Assembly: GCA_027574665.1 (NCBI GenBank)
Contig: CM050650.1
Span: 49,335,304 to 49,399,303, forward strand
Direction of reading: 5' to 3'
Length of the DNA: 64,000 nt
Source: Rhynochetos jubatus
Lineage: Eukaryota > Chordata > Aves > Eurypygiformes > Rhynochetidae
The translations under genes and the position numbers were made by a program. Below, piece by piece: positions 23,231-35,900 of this stretch (positions are counted from its first letter, which is position 1; each line of letters opens with the position of its first letter). The notes below the pieces were generated by a model. The model saw only the letters and a program-made list of their open reading frames with translations. It did not search any database and had not been told where the DNA came from.

Positions 23231-24484
23231 TGTCGCTTGGAAGCACTCAGAAACTTAATACAGCACTTTTCAGGCTATGGGGTGTTTCTAGGCTATTTCT
23301 GTGGACTGTCATCAACCATTTGCTCACGAGTAATTGACCTTTTAAAGTTGTATCCTATTCTTTTTGTTTCATGATTAAATGACAGAAGAGCTCAGAAAAG
23401 GGAAGGCAAATCAGATTTCATTGTGACCCTTTCGTGGGTTTGGCATCTACCTTTTTGTAAGCAAATATTTATAGCAAGTGTTTTGAGACTTCTGTTCCTG
23501 TGAATCCATCAGTTGTGCAAAAAGTATTTGTTGAAGTCAGTGAATACCTAGTTTTCATTTTGAGCCCAATAAGGAGGAATCTCTCAAAAGGTCTTTACAC
23601 TTATGAATAGCAGTTCAAGAAAGATTTGATATGTTACTTTCAAGCTCTGCAAGAAAATAGTATGTATTTTAGAGAATTTATTTTATTGGGAGGGGGCATG
23701 TATCTAGATTTCTAAGGGACTAAGGTTACTGTTGGACATAAAATGTGAGTTAACACCTTGGGACTTGCAATGGTTCCATTTACCAGAGACATTGTCCTCA
23801 AATATTTAAGCATGTGCCTCTGCTTGTGGAGGGACTGGAAGGGAAAACAGAAAATTGCCAACTAGACATGATTTTGGAGGAGTTGCAATACTCATGGGGT
23901 TAGAGAAAGTCTGATGGAGAACTGGATTCTGGGAAAACAAGACTTGGGAGAAGCGTCTGAACTCTGATTAGGAAGGAATCTGCACAGGAAAAAGATTTCC
24001 TTCACCTGAGAATGTAAAGAGGGCACATTTAGGTGAAAGAAATCGCTCTTTTAATTCCAGTAATAAACTAGGAAGTCATTAAGTAAGCATGCATGGGAGA
24101 TGCTTTATCATAGTTACCTGTGGGGTTGCTGGGAGAAAGAGTAAGGGAGCAGTGGAAGGGGAAGCCTGATATGAATGTTGCCAATGGACTTGAGAAGAGC
24201 CATAGTCACAAGAGTGTAACACTCCCACAGCTGTTGATAGGAACCAGTACTAAGATAAGGTATGCTTTCAGGGGTTGTACTTAAACTAGGCTATTGGTAA
24301 CACTTTTACATGGCATGAAGGATCTGTCTCTGTGCCTGAAAGAGAAAGGGGGAAGCGGGCTTATTTAACGTCTCTATTTTTAGTTGGAAAACCGCCCAAG
24401 CTGTGGTTTATTTTCTTCAAATTAGGAGTGCAGTTAAGTTTTTATGTGAGTACATGTGCACATTTAAGGGTATTACTATTAAGT
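23231..24484. other. Unique AT-rich DNA, no gene seen
   Basis: Nothing is recognisable as gene, RNA or repeat. Confidence 0.55.
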
Positions 24485-24504
24485 GAGCCCTGTCTGTATT
24501 GCAG

Positions 24505-24681
24505 GCTTGTGATTCTCAGCGGGCCAAAACTTGCACATGGGCTACTTGTGAACAGACCACACAGTTGGGTCTCACCAGGCTTTGTATCATCCTTTTGTGT
24601 CCGAAAGGATGCAAATACTGTGCAGACACCTGTGTTTTCTGCCAGAATCAGACTCATTGTCATCTACTGCTTTTTTTTTAA
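24505..24681 (+). other. Cysteine-rich open frame behind an acceptor-like site (unproven)
   Basis: A fair splice-acceptor-like sequence ends in GCAG at 24501-24504. The frame starting ACDSQRAKTCTWATC continues to a stop at about 24679-24681. It contains about ten cysteines in some 58 residues, including CPKGCKYCADTCVFC. Dense cysteines are a feature of secreted or furin-like repeat exons, and a few CpGs occur here, which is unusual in the surroundings. I do not recognise the protein, no donor or nearby polyadenylation signal is evident, and overlapping frames on the same and opposite strands are open as well. It may well be chance. Confidence 0.15.
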
Positions 24682-27600
24682 CCTCCCTATCACCGCGGTC
24701 TTCTTTGGATGGAGAAGGCTTTCATCTTTTTAAAGGGGGCTTGTGTTGGAAGTAGAACAGTTTTTCGACATAATTGAAGGCACGAGTCTGAATACTGTGG
24801 CTGATGCGAATGTACACAGGTGTCATATCTAATCTAAAATCAGTAAAAGCTTATGAAGCAGAAAAGTCAGCAGCACCAGTATGAAGTTACACAGCAGACT
24901 TCTCAATATTGGAATTGCTCTTTAATGTAATTAAAGCTGCTGTTATAGGAACTCAGGGAATGAGCTGAGTTTCTATTTCTTTGGTAACCCCTCGCATTAT
25001 TTAATTGGCAGTTATGACTGACAACAAGGGGGATAAATGTTACATTTTTTCATAACTATCTATTTATATCATATTGAAGAAACAAAAATATGACCTTTTT
25101 AACTGATCTAAGTCAAACACAGCTCATCATTCTTCTGGATGATGGGAAATGAAATATCATCCTTGTTCAATTTCAGAAAAGGTACAGACTACTACCAACG
25201 TTCCCTCTATTGAAATATGACATTTGTTGGGAAGTAATGAAGATTAAGTCACATTTTTCCTGAGCAAAATCAAGTAATTTTAACGTGACCCTTTAAAAAT
25301 CACTTTTCCTGTAGAAAAATCACAGCTACTGTGGAGTTATGAGGTTGCAATGTGATGTGGTACATGGGCAGCACAGCTGTATCTCAGTAGTACAACTGCG
25401 CATAAACAAATGTTGTACAATAAGCAGACACTAAGGGATGCTGCTTTTAAATACTACTGAAATCCCTATGGAAAGGCTCATTATGTCTATGTGAATGGCA
25501 AAACAATTCCTAGTGATGGATGGCAGAACTATGAATGCTAAGGAAACAATAGTGTTTTGCTGCTATTGTGTAAAGTACTGGGCAGCAGTCACAAGTGTTT
25601 TCTGTGTCAGCTTTTTCCAGATACCTGTTCCTGAACAGCAGCAATTTGTTATGACAGCCTTTGCTATTCAGCAGGACTGCAAAAATCAGTCGTTTGTCAA
25701 TATGCTTTCATACAATTACATATTGATGCATTCACTTAAAGTAAATTGCATCGTGCAGCTGACAATTAGTCTGCCATTTGATACACTACTCCACACAGAG
25801 CCTATTGCTGCAGCTCTCTTAATATTAAAAGAAATGTTATCTTTCAGAGTAATACACATACACTTTGCTTCCCCCCATGGCACTTATTTCAGAAAATGGT
25901 ATTGAAAATAATTGGTGTTCCCATATGGATGCATGTCACTCTGTAACAAAACTGATGCTTTGGTAGGACTGTTCCTAAGAAGGTGGCCAATCTGGGAAAG
26001 AAGATACAGAAACAATCTCTACTCTTTAGTGTTACTCATTGAGATAACTTGACCTCAGGGCTGACAAGGGTTTGTTCTCTTTGGTATGCCTCCTCTTCAA
26101 AAAAAGCTCCTTTTTTGAGGGAACAAAAGGTTTGTGCACAGTGATCTTGCTTCAGCAAGTTCAGGAAAGGGCTTACAAATGAACAGCTTGGTAGAACACA
26201 TATATGCCTGGTTAGATATAAATGCAAGACTGAAAATTTTGAGACTAGCGGAACACACAAGCAAGGTTTAGAAAACAGTTTGCTGACCTGTGAGTTTCTC
26301 AGTCCGTTTGGAACCTTTTCTGTCTTCTTGTCATAAGGACACAGATATAGAGAAGCGTAATCTCTAAGCTAATTTAGACATCATTTAGAAAAAAGACCAG
26401 ATCTTAGATACATGTTTACCTTGTGAAGGCCTGATGTTTTGTGCAATCCTAACACAAGTACAGTGACCAGGAAAATCATAGTGGAGCATCAGGTAATCCC
26501 TTTTGGTTTTTTTCATTCATTACTGTAATATATTCTTCATGGAAAAACTTCACATTCTTAAACTTACTGGTGCCTTTACAGTTGACTTAAAGGGTGTTAC
26601 TGGAATGTCTTTGTTGTGTCATTAATAGTGCAAGTTAGATAAAGTGGGGCTTCCACAGCTGCCTTTGCCATTGTGTTTGAAATAAAAACACATTAGATAT
26701 ATAATTGCAAATGCTCATTGTTATTACAAATTACTCAAAGAATGCATCTGTGGAATGGAAAGGGAAGATTTATACAGCAACGATTGTAGGTAAAGTTACA
26801 GCATATGTACAATAATAAAAATTCTTCAAAGGCAGAGGCTCCACAAAGGTTATATGAAAGTTATCACACTCTTTAATATCACTTTTGTGGTAAAGCTTCT
26901 GCATAATCAAAGGGATGGCCATAGCAAAACTGTAGCTCTATATAATAATGAAAAGGATATAATAGGACCAAGGAAGAACTGTGGTCCAGAGCCAGAGCCA
27001 TAAATCCCTTTTTGATCAGGTTCTTAAGCTAGGTGACAGCAGAAATGTTCATTCAGAAATGCATGTCATGAAGTTCTTGTGGCTTCATTCACCTGCAAGC
27101 TCCTAGAAGCAAGTTTGTTTCCTGCAGGGTAAAAAAGGTACACAAAAAAGGAGAGATGCCAAATTTGGGAAGTGCGGAGGTAATTCCTGAAGTACACAAA
27201 TACATCATACTGCTAACTGTTCACTACTGTTGAACATAAAGAAATATGTCATGGTGTGTGATGTGCTACCATCTAGCTGATATCCAAGAGCTTGGCAAGT
27301 TGTTGTGGTGTTGACGACAGCTGGCAGTGAAATAACCCATTTTTCTTCAGTACATGTACGGTTGGGCTTTGCTCTCTATACTTTCCCTATGGTCCCAGAT
27401 CCAGGCAGAAGCTGTTTTTTGTTGCCTTTTTCTTTTTTTTTTTTCACTGTGCACTGGTCCATAATCTCATTCCCTATTCAGTTAGATGAAGAGTTATCAT
27501 TTATAATATTCCTAGAAACTGAGTTAAGAGGAAAACTGTTAATAATAGCTAAGAACAGAGGACCAGCAGGGCAACATCTGGGAGATGCTGTGTCTCTATT

Positions 27601-29263
27601 GTGTCTTGTTTTAAGCAGACCACTAGCATATGTGAATTACCTGGTTTAATTCTCTGATTTCCAGTGGGTTTGGGGAAATGGAAAAATGAAGAATGTATAT
27701 CTACTCTTACAGGGGTTTTAAAACTTCCTCTCCAGTCAAACAAAAAAGAAACAGTGATTCTTGAGATTCCTGTAATTTGTGTGAGGATTCCCATTTGTGA
27801 GAGGAAGAAGCTATTACAGCTGAGAGGAGAAAACAGCTGAAGGGGGAAAAAGGATATCGCTTCCCCACTCCTCAGGGACTTCAGTTTGTAAGTGTGCAAG
27901 TGTGCAACTATTAGAAACATTAAAAATAAATATTCTGTACAATCTGTTAAGGAAGATAGCATTGGAGCACTTTAACCGCACTAAGTATACAGGTCACATG
28001 TTGATGTGTTTTTTTCTTTAGTTTTATACAATCACTGCTTTATCACTGAGGGTGAAAAATGCTAAAATAGACCTTATTGCAAGGTTTCCTATAACAGGTG
28101 GGCACTTTTACATGTTCAGAAAGACCTTCTCTGTGTCCTGGTAAACATGCAGACCTTTATAATGTGTTTTTCAGGCTCTATTGATCGTTTCCAGTTTATA
28201 TTCAGTAATAAGCACTGACAGAGTGTCTTCTTCACAAAAAATTGACTCCTGTGTAAAGGAAGAAGGAGGATTTATTTTGGATGCCAGGTAATAACATTAT
28301 TGCACAAGATTATTTTTTTTTCCTCAGGAATGTAAACAGTGAAATAGTAACCAATAAACTACTCTATGACATTTTAACTGTCTGTATTATTCCAATATCA
28401 GTCACATTCTACTATAGTTAAGATCACAGAACAGTTTCTTTTCTAAGCCTTTGTGATTCAGTAAGGCTTTTCTTTTTTTTTTTTTTTTTACCCTATTGTA
28501 ACTTGTCAGAAAGTTGCTTCTTTCTGTGTAACTTTGTTCATGTGTTGCAAAAGGTTCAGACTAGTCTCGCAGCACATGCCATGCCGAATGCTGAATTACT
28601 CACTTTGCTCCTCAGAACCCTGAGCATCTCCAGCTCGGTCAGGAACTCTGTCAAAATATCACAGGGAAACCTGTGAGCTGGGAAGAGGGACATTCATCCT
28701 TTATTCTTTTAGCAAAATGTTCTGTTAAAGGGTGTGTAGAAGGGTGAAGAGCAGACGGTCATCTTCTGAATTTTGTTCGTTGCCCTCTGCTGAATGGCTG
28801 TGAAGGCATCCAGCGACCTTGGGATGCTTTGTGAAGTTAAGGTACACTGACTTCGAAAGAGAAAGCAAGAGCCAAACTAAAGAGACTGTCTGCCTTCAAA
28901 TTAAAGTTAGCAAATGTTTTTATGTAAAGCAAACAAATGGCTTCCCTAGTCAAAGAAAGATGAACGAAAATAACACCCTCCAAAAAAACCCCCAACCAAA
29001 CAAGCAATCAAAAATATAAATGGAAAGTATCCTCAAAATGTTGTTTATTTAAGGATTTCAAATAAATATGGTTTTGAGTAAATTTCAAAATAATGTAAAA
29101 AATAACATAGGGATAAATGAAATCTGTTGTCTGTTATTTTCTTCTAAAATTTTCTCTAACTTGAACTGAAATGTAATTTCCAAAGTGCTACTTTAGGTTT
29201 CTAAACTTTTAGATGTCAGAGACTTACCATGTAATGGATTCTGTGTCCAATTCCTATTTGGAC
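24682..29263. other. Unique AT-rich DNA; two homeodomain-motif-rich stretches
   Basis: No gene is supported. The stretch 24920-25040 (with TAATTAAA and TTTAATTGGCAG cores) and the stretch 25600-25890 have the even base mixture and AT-core motifs often seen in conserved non-coding elements. A 136-codon plus-strand frame at 25495-25905 matches nothing I recognise. A 17-T run lies at 28473-28489, and a short A/C-only tract at 28980-29003. Confidence 0.45.
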
Positions 29264-29971
29264 TGTGTCCCTGTTTCAGCTGGGATAAAGTTAATTTTCT
29301 TCCTAGCAGCAGGTCTAGTGCTGTGTTTTGGATTTTGCATGCAAATAATGTGGTGTTTTGGTTGTTGCTTATACTAAACGAAGGACTTTTCTGCTTCCCA
29401 TGCTCTGCCAGAAAGGAAGTGCTCAACAGGCTGGTAGAGAGCATAGCAGGGACAGCTGACCAAAACTGACCAAAGGGACATGCCATACCATACCATGTTA
29501 TGCTACCAGGTTGGGTGCTCAGTGTGTAAACTAGGGGGTGTTGGCTGGAGAGCAGTGATTTCTGCTTGGGGACTGGCTGGGCATCAGTCAACATGGGGTG
29601 AGCATTTGCATCACTTGTGTTTCCTGTGCTGATTATTTTTTTTTTTTGGTGTGGTTTCTTGTTTGGTTTTGTTTGGTTTTGTTTCTTTTCTTTGTGTGTG
29701 TGTGTTTTTGTTTGTGTTTTTTTGTCTTCTTTTTTTTTTTTGCTTTTTCTTTTCATTATTTTATTTATTTTATTTTATTTATTTTATTTTATTTCATTTT
29801 ATTTCATTTCATTTCATTTTATTTCATTTTAATCATTAAACTGTTCTTGTCTCAACCCATGAGTTTTCTTACTTTTGACCTTCTGATTCTTTCCCCCAAC
29901 CTACCGGAGCGGGGAGGGTTAGCAAGCAGCTGTGTGGTGCTTGGTTACAACTGGGGTTAAACCACAAAAGA
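29264..29971 (+). mobile_element. Solo LTR (ERVL-like) with expanded T-rich core
   Basis: It starts TGTGTCCCTGTTTCAGCTGG, runs through GGGATAAAGTTAATTTTCTT and 'ctgaccaaagggacatgcc', and ends near GGGGTTAAACCACAA (about 29955-29967). It also has 'gtctcaacccatgag', 'gagttttcttacttttgacc' and 'caagcagctgtgtggtgctt', as in the 43.5 kb copy. ATTAAA at 29835-29840 is the likely old polyadenylation signal. The LTR is about 708 bp, longer than its 601-bp sister, mainly because of the T-rich core at about 29631-29835. No internal viral genes flank it, so it is a solo LTR. I could not identify a convincing target-site duplication, and the 3' edge is a few bases uncertain. Confidence 0.88.
29631..29835 (+). 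repeat. T-rich / (ATTTT)n-(ATTTC)n core of the LTR
   Basis: About 200 bp almost free of A/C-rich sequence: T runs, TTTGG, a short GTGTGTGTG, then pentanucleotides ATTTT and ATTTC with some ATTT spacing from about 29755. The antisense reading gives a lysine/glutamine-rich 187-codon open frame that is an artefact. Confidence 0.9.
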
Positions 29972-32900
29972 CTGTTAGAAGTGACATTTTATTTCCCTAA
30001 CACTCCCACAAACATTTGATTTCTTCTATCAAACAAAAATTAATTTCCTTTGTACAGTAGCATAATAGCTTGGAGGGTACTATGCAATAATATTATTAGT
30101 TCTATTTTGTTTTATTTACTTTTTCATATGGAGAAAACTCCAGCACCAGTTATTTGAGCCATATATTAGTTTTGAGATGATCGCAGGGTGGGAGACACTT
30201 ATGCTCGTTTTAGTTGCAGCTATGGATAATGATTATGGGCCACATTTCAGTTTGATTCAATTACCCTCAGTTCAGTGGCTTTATTTCAGGTGTTCATGGG
30301 TTTACTGTGGGACTCCGTGCATTTATGTGACTCATACTAGAAGAGTCCATTGTGCTAGAAAGTAATAAATTTACCAAATTGTAGAAAAATATGGAGTCCT
30401 TTTGCTTATGGTTATGCCACATTATATTAGGTGCTAGGTTTTTTTATACACAAGTATATATTAAAACATTTCCATACTGAAGATAAACATTTTTATAAGT
30501 TGGTGGAAGACCATGTAAGATTGCTATCAATCATAGCAACTTTACCAAAGGAAAAAAGATGCATTATTGAATAACAAGATTCTGCCAAATATGATAGTAA
30601 CAGAAGAGAAAAAGTGTTATCCCCCTTGCAATTAAAGTAGAAAATCTGTCTCCTGATTCAATGACTTTCTGATAATTTATGTGAAAGGCAAAACTGTGAC
30701 AGGAAGTGGTGATTCTTGAATTTCTGTCATTATTTACTGTTTGACTGGGGTCTTGAAACAACGTGTGATAATCTAAGAGCTGGTGAAAAGAAATAATGTT
30801 GATGTTTTATGGGTAGATGTTAATTGTGGGCACAAATGAGTGTTTTTTCTTGATGTATTAGTAGTTATGAGCCTATAAACTAAAAAAAGGGTAAGCTCCC
30901 CCATATTACCAATTGCTGATTATGGTTCTGTAATTTATGGTGCTGAATCATTTCTGTAGCATAGTGAACAGGAAGCACAACCACCTGCAATAGATTATGT
31001 TGATTCGTTTTGCTGGCAGATGTGAGAGAGCATCAGTGCTCATTAGATGGTAAGCTTAATTGGTTTTCTCCAGAATTACACAGACAATATTCTCTTAATC
31101 TGTTCACATACAGGGTACTTAATTTCAAAATCCCTGAATTATTGTTTAATTGTTAACATTTTTTCAGATAGTGGTTATTCTCTGGGGTTGATTTACAATA
31201 AAAATGAAGCTCTGTCCTTTATTTGGGGGGGAATTATGGATGAAAAGGTCATAAGGGAAATGCCAACTGTGACCTGCCTCCTCTACTTGGAGTCAGTATC
31301 CTTTTTTGCCTGAAACTGGAGATTTTGAAGACAAACAATTAATAAGAAAATTCCAGGGAGAAGGAAGGAAATGGAGAGATGGGCAAACCCAGGTCCAGAA
31401 CATTGAGTGGCAGGTGACTAGAATCAGTGATCTGAGATTTCCCATCTCAATTGAACAGGTTTCAGAAGTGCTAAACCCTGCAGGTCCCTTCCCCCCTATT
31501 TGGGTTACATTCATAGGTCTTCTAGGCTCCAGGTTGAGCAGGGACTGTTTTAATGCCCAAGCTCCCTCATTTCCCCTTGAAATGCTGGCCTGTGGTGTAT
31601 GGGTTCCACTGGCTGATGAGGCAGGGAGGCAAACCCACACCAATGGGCTGTAGAAGATGCTAGATGGGCAAGGTGACAGCTGTAGGGCTCATGGGCAGTC
31701 ACCGAGTTATCTGTAAACCTCGGGCACTGCTCACTTCTCTGCTTAGCTGATGTAGCAGCACACAGGTCAACACACTTCACAACCTGCTCCACAGAGCAGC
31801 TCAGGAGGAGTAGTGCTGAGGGTCATGCTGGGATGATGTCCCTCAGGGTCAGTGTGAAGGCAGAAAGGGACTTATAACTGGGACATACCTTCCTGTCTTA
31901 GCTCTGTGATAACAGCAAGAACATGGGACTGAGATGGATGTCCTGAACCATCAAAGCTCTTCTCCTGACATCAAAAGTGCTGTTAGATGGGCTGTAATAA
32001 ACAGATCAAGCTGCTTCTTAAAACCAATTATGCAAGTTGATCTTGCTGTGCTTAATGAGAAGTTCTTGCAGAACCTCACTGCCAAAGCCAGGTAAGTGTA
32101 CTCTCCACCACTGGGAAATTAGTTAGCCTGTCTCTCTACTGTTAGTAATGACCAATCTTGCTGATGGTTTTTCCTTTTCAAAAGACCCTGAGATCCCTTT
32201 AGAAGACCATTTTCTCAAGGAACCCAACCTGTGCCCTGTTTTTCAGAAAGACATATCCATCTCAAGAGCCCATTTCTTAGTTTTCCAAGTGGGCTGTTAC
32301 AACAGTATCATTTGCATCTGGTGGAGTTTCCTACTTTCTAGAGGTCCTAGTGAAGATCCATTGTAGTAGAAGTCAGTTTCTTCTGTTGATTGTGGTATTT
32401 TCTGGGGCACTAGAAGTAGTGTATGTAAAAAGACATGAATCTCCCAATGACTTTTTAGCAGTTTAAATGAAATCCATATCACTAAGGAAGTTTCTGTAAA
32501 AGATGTTTTTCTGAAAATGATCCCTTGGCTAAGCTTTCCAGGGCAAGTCCTAAGAAATTTCAACTGTTGTGTGCTGGTCACCAGTTAACTTCAATGGAAG
32601 ACATCCTTTTAAATCCCCAAGGCTGCTTTGAACGTGCACCTCCTACCTTCCCTGCTTCTTCCCTATACGCCAACCCACATTTCTCTGGCAAGAAAAAAGT
32701 ATCTCCAGTTCAGATAACAACTCTAAATTTTGTCATAAGTATTTGTCATAGGCCTAGTTCCTTGCATTGTCTGACACCAAGATGAGAAGAATCCTTCCAA
32801 GCTGGAGATAGATATGAAGATGTTTTTTGTTATAGAAGAAGTGTTTCCAAATAGAAATGGGTAATTGCTGCAATGCAAATGAACTGATGCTGTAGTTAGC

Positions 32901-35900
32901 TTTTGAAGCACAGAATTATTTAGTCTCTTCCAGTCTCCTCTCTCTGGAAACTGAATTTGGAAATGGTTGAATCATAGGAAGAGGAAACAGGAAAAGCAGG
33001 AATATTTATGCTTTTCTAAAAAAAATCAGGATCAGAGATTTGGATCATGTATAAAAAACACTTACCAGTGCTTTTTTCCAGTTTTTCATTGTATGATCTG
33101 TGTAGGTCAGAGACTATTTTGGTGGGTAGATTAGGAAATACATAGATACTATTATCAGAAAAAAAGGAAACAAATAAAAAAAATCAAAATCCTTAGGAGA
33201 ATTAATCATGGAAAAAGCACAGCTGGTGTGCACTGGAGGGAGAGAGGTGTTTGGGTCTGCTTTTTTGTTTTCAAAGCTTCATACTTAGGCCCACTCTGAC
33301 TGAGCTCAAGCAAAATCCCAGGAGTTTGTTATAACGGAGTCTAAGGTAGCCATTAAAAAAGGAAAATGAAACAGAATAGCCAAACATAAAATGTGCCACT
33401 GCTATAAAAGGATATTGTCTAGAAATACAGTTCAAGCTGATCCTGTAAATAGTGATGGCTAAATCTCAGGAGAGGCCCCACCTTTTAGGGGAGAAAAAAC
33501 AAGCCCTTCAACTTACCAGGATCTTAGAAGTCACGACTGTCTCAAAAAGAAAGGGCAGTCCAAAGAGCTCCAGAAAGCCTGATTAATATTTTCTATGCTG
33601 CAAGCCTGCAAATAAGGATTGGTACTAGAAAATGCCTGGGCAATTTAATTGGTTAGACTAGTGCCTTTCTGCCAGCTGGCCTGGCAGGATACAGAATTTT
33701 GTGGAACAGCTTGCCATGCCATTTGCAGGACTGCACTCTACAGATGTCGACACCTTAGGTGACATCAATGTATCAGCTTAGAAAATGTGTAACATGTATG
33801 CATAATATCTGGCCATAAACGAATCTGAAAGAAATCTAAAACTTTGGGAATGACCATACTTCCCAAATGAGGGACATGGCCATGCCTCCATGGTGATGGG
33901 AAACTCCACGGTAGCCAGTCAATCCACGTAACACAGCATTTGCAGTATTACTAGGAAACAAAATAGTTTTACAGAGAGTGATAGCACTTTCGGTCCAGAG
34001 GAGTTTCAGATGTACCTGCTGCCCATACTCAGGTTTCTGAGTGTAGTGTGGGCACAGCTTGCTCAGTTGTCCTCTCAGACATTTTCTTTGTGGACTCCCA
34101 AGTGGAAGTATGAGAGTTTCAGCCACTACATACTCACCATTGTCCTTGAAGCAACTGAAAAAACCCCAGGTCATTTCCTGACTTACTGTTTCTTATCTCT
34201 AACAGCAGCCCATCATTCCTGTGTAACTTAAACCAACCCTCCACTGCCTGCTTTCTGTCTGAAATGATATTCATATCCAAGGGGATGGAAAGGCTGTGTC
34301 TGGATTACTGTTTTGGTTTAGAGCCGCATTGTACATGACCTCGTTGTCCCTGCTCTCCAGGAGCTCCACGTGTGTGGCATACGCACTGTAATCCATGATG
34401 AGAAAATACAGATTGGGTGCATACTGAGAATCTGTATTAAATCAAATACATGGTGGAGATTTTCTGTCCAGGGGACTAGACTAAGGTTAGCATGAGGTAA
34501 AACGCCCAAACTACTTTTAATGAGGGATCATCAGCACCAAGTGCTTTGGTTTATGGATCTGCACTATTACACCAAGGTATCAGATAAAGTATGTAGACAT
34601 AGCCAGAGCTGATTAGTGCAGTTCATGTGGAACATCTATATTATGTTCCACTAATAACCCACTGACAGGAAAATAAATTTCTGATGTCACATATCCCTTT
34701 CTATTGTTATAAGAGACTGTACTGTCTCAATGTTATTAAAAGTTGAATTTGAGGACATGTGATAATTATTTGGATAAAATCTGTGCCTGTATAACTGAAG
34801 CTGACTTTTGAGTGTTGGTAAGCAAACCTTGCAAAAGGACTGACAACACCTTTTTCATGAACAAACATCTGAACAGAATACTGTAGCTCACTATGATGGA
34901 TCTTGTTAATTAGTATGAGGAAAAAAAAAAAAAGCTATATAACAGACATAACACTGCCATCCTAAATTATGATTATTTTTTTTTAGATATGTTAAAATAT
35001 AAGATTAATTGAAAACAATGAAAAGTCTTGGGATCTTGATACTTGCTTTCTTGATTCCAAGTCATTAGGGTCCATTTCTTCTGAGTTACTATCTTTTCTC
35101 TACAATTATGTGGCTTAATTTTTTTCTTTAAAAATAAAAGGTAACGTTCTCTTATTTGCGTTTTCAAAAGAAATGCTCATGAAAAGGCCAAAATCCCGAC
35201 AACACTGGAGGCAACTCAGCAGCATCATATGGTCTCCCAGTGACTCAGACTGGACCAGTGCCCTGACCTCATATCCCAGCTATAGCAAGTTACTGTAAGC
35301 AAAAATGCCTCTTCAGACCAAGTAACAGTTTGTTCAAGCAAGTGACTCCCACTGTGAAGGAAAAGGGGCAAATCATGCAAACTGTCCTCTCTAGGTAAAG
35401 CTTCAAAAACTTGTCTGCATGGACTGAAGTCAAGAACAGCACTTGCAGAAGGTACGAGCAGGGAGACCTATTTGAAAGGCGGGCTAGCACGTGAAGCCTT
35501 CTCAGGATGAAGAATCAGTTTAAATTTAATTTCTATTACCACCCATGAAATCTCCTGCTGCCTTTTTCCTACACAAAGGTTCAGGCAGAATTACTGATGC
35601 CATTTTCCAACCCTCAGAAGTGCCTGCAGGGTGTCAGTGAAGAAGCTGGTGTATCAGTACGGGAGTGGTGAAGACAGCCCCGCTACCACAGAAGGTTCCA
35701 TTAAGCCCATATACTCTCCAGGGCACTTGAATTAGGTGTAAGTGTGGGATTTAGTGAATGGACCTCATGTCCCCAGTAACCCGTTAGGGATATGGGGGGC
35801 AGCTGATATTTCGTCAGTCAGCTCTCTAAGCTGGGATTTAAAGGAGAAGACCATGAGCCCAATATATCCCACTTCTGCAGCTTTGCCAGGGATCCTGATA

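Noticed and set aside
29193-29756. 187-codon minus-strand open frame, the longest in the window
   Set aside because: It is the antisense of the LTR and its T-rich core. The N-terminal half is lysine/glutamine low complexity and the rest is LTR sequence.
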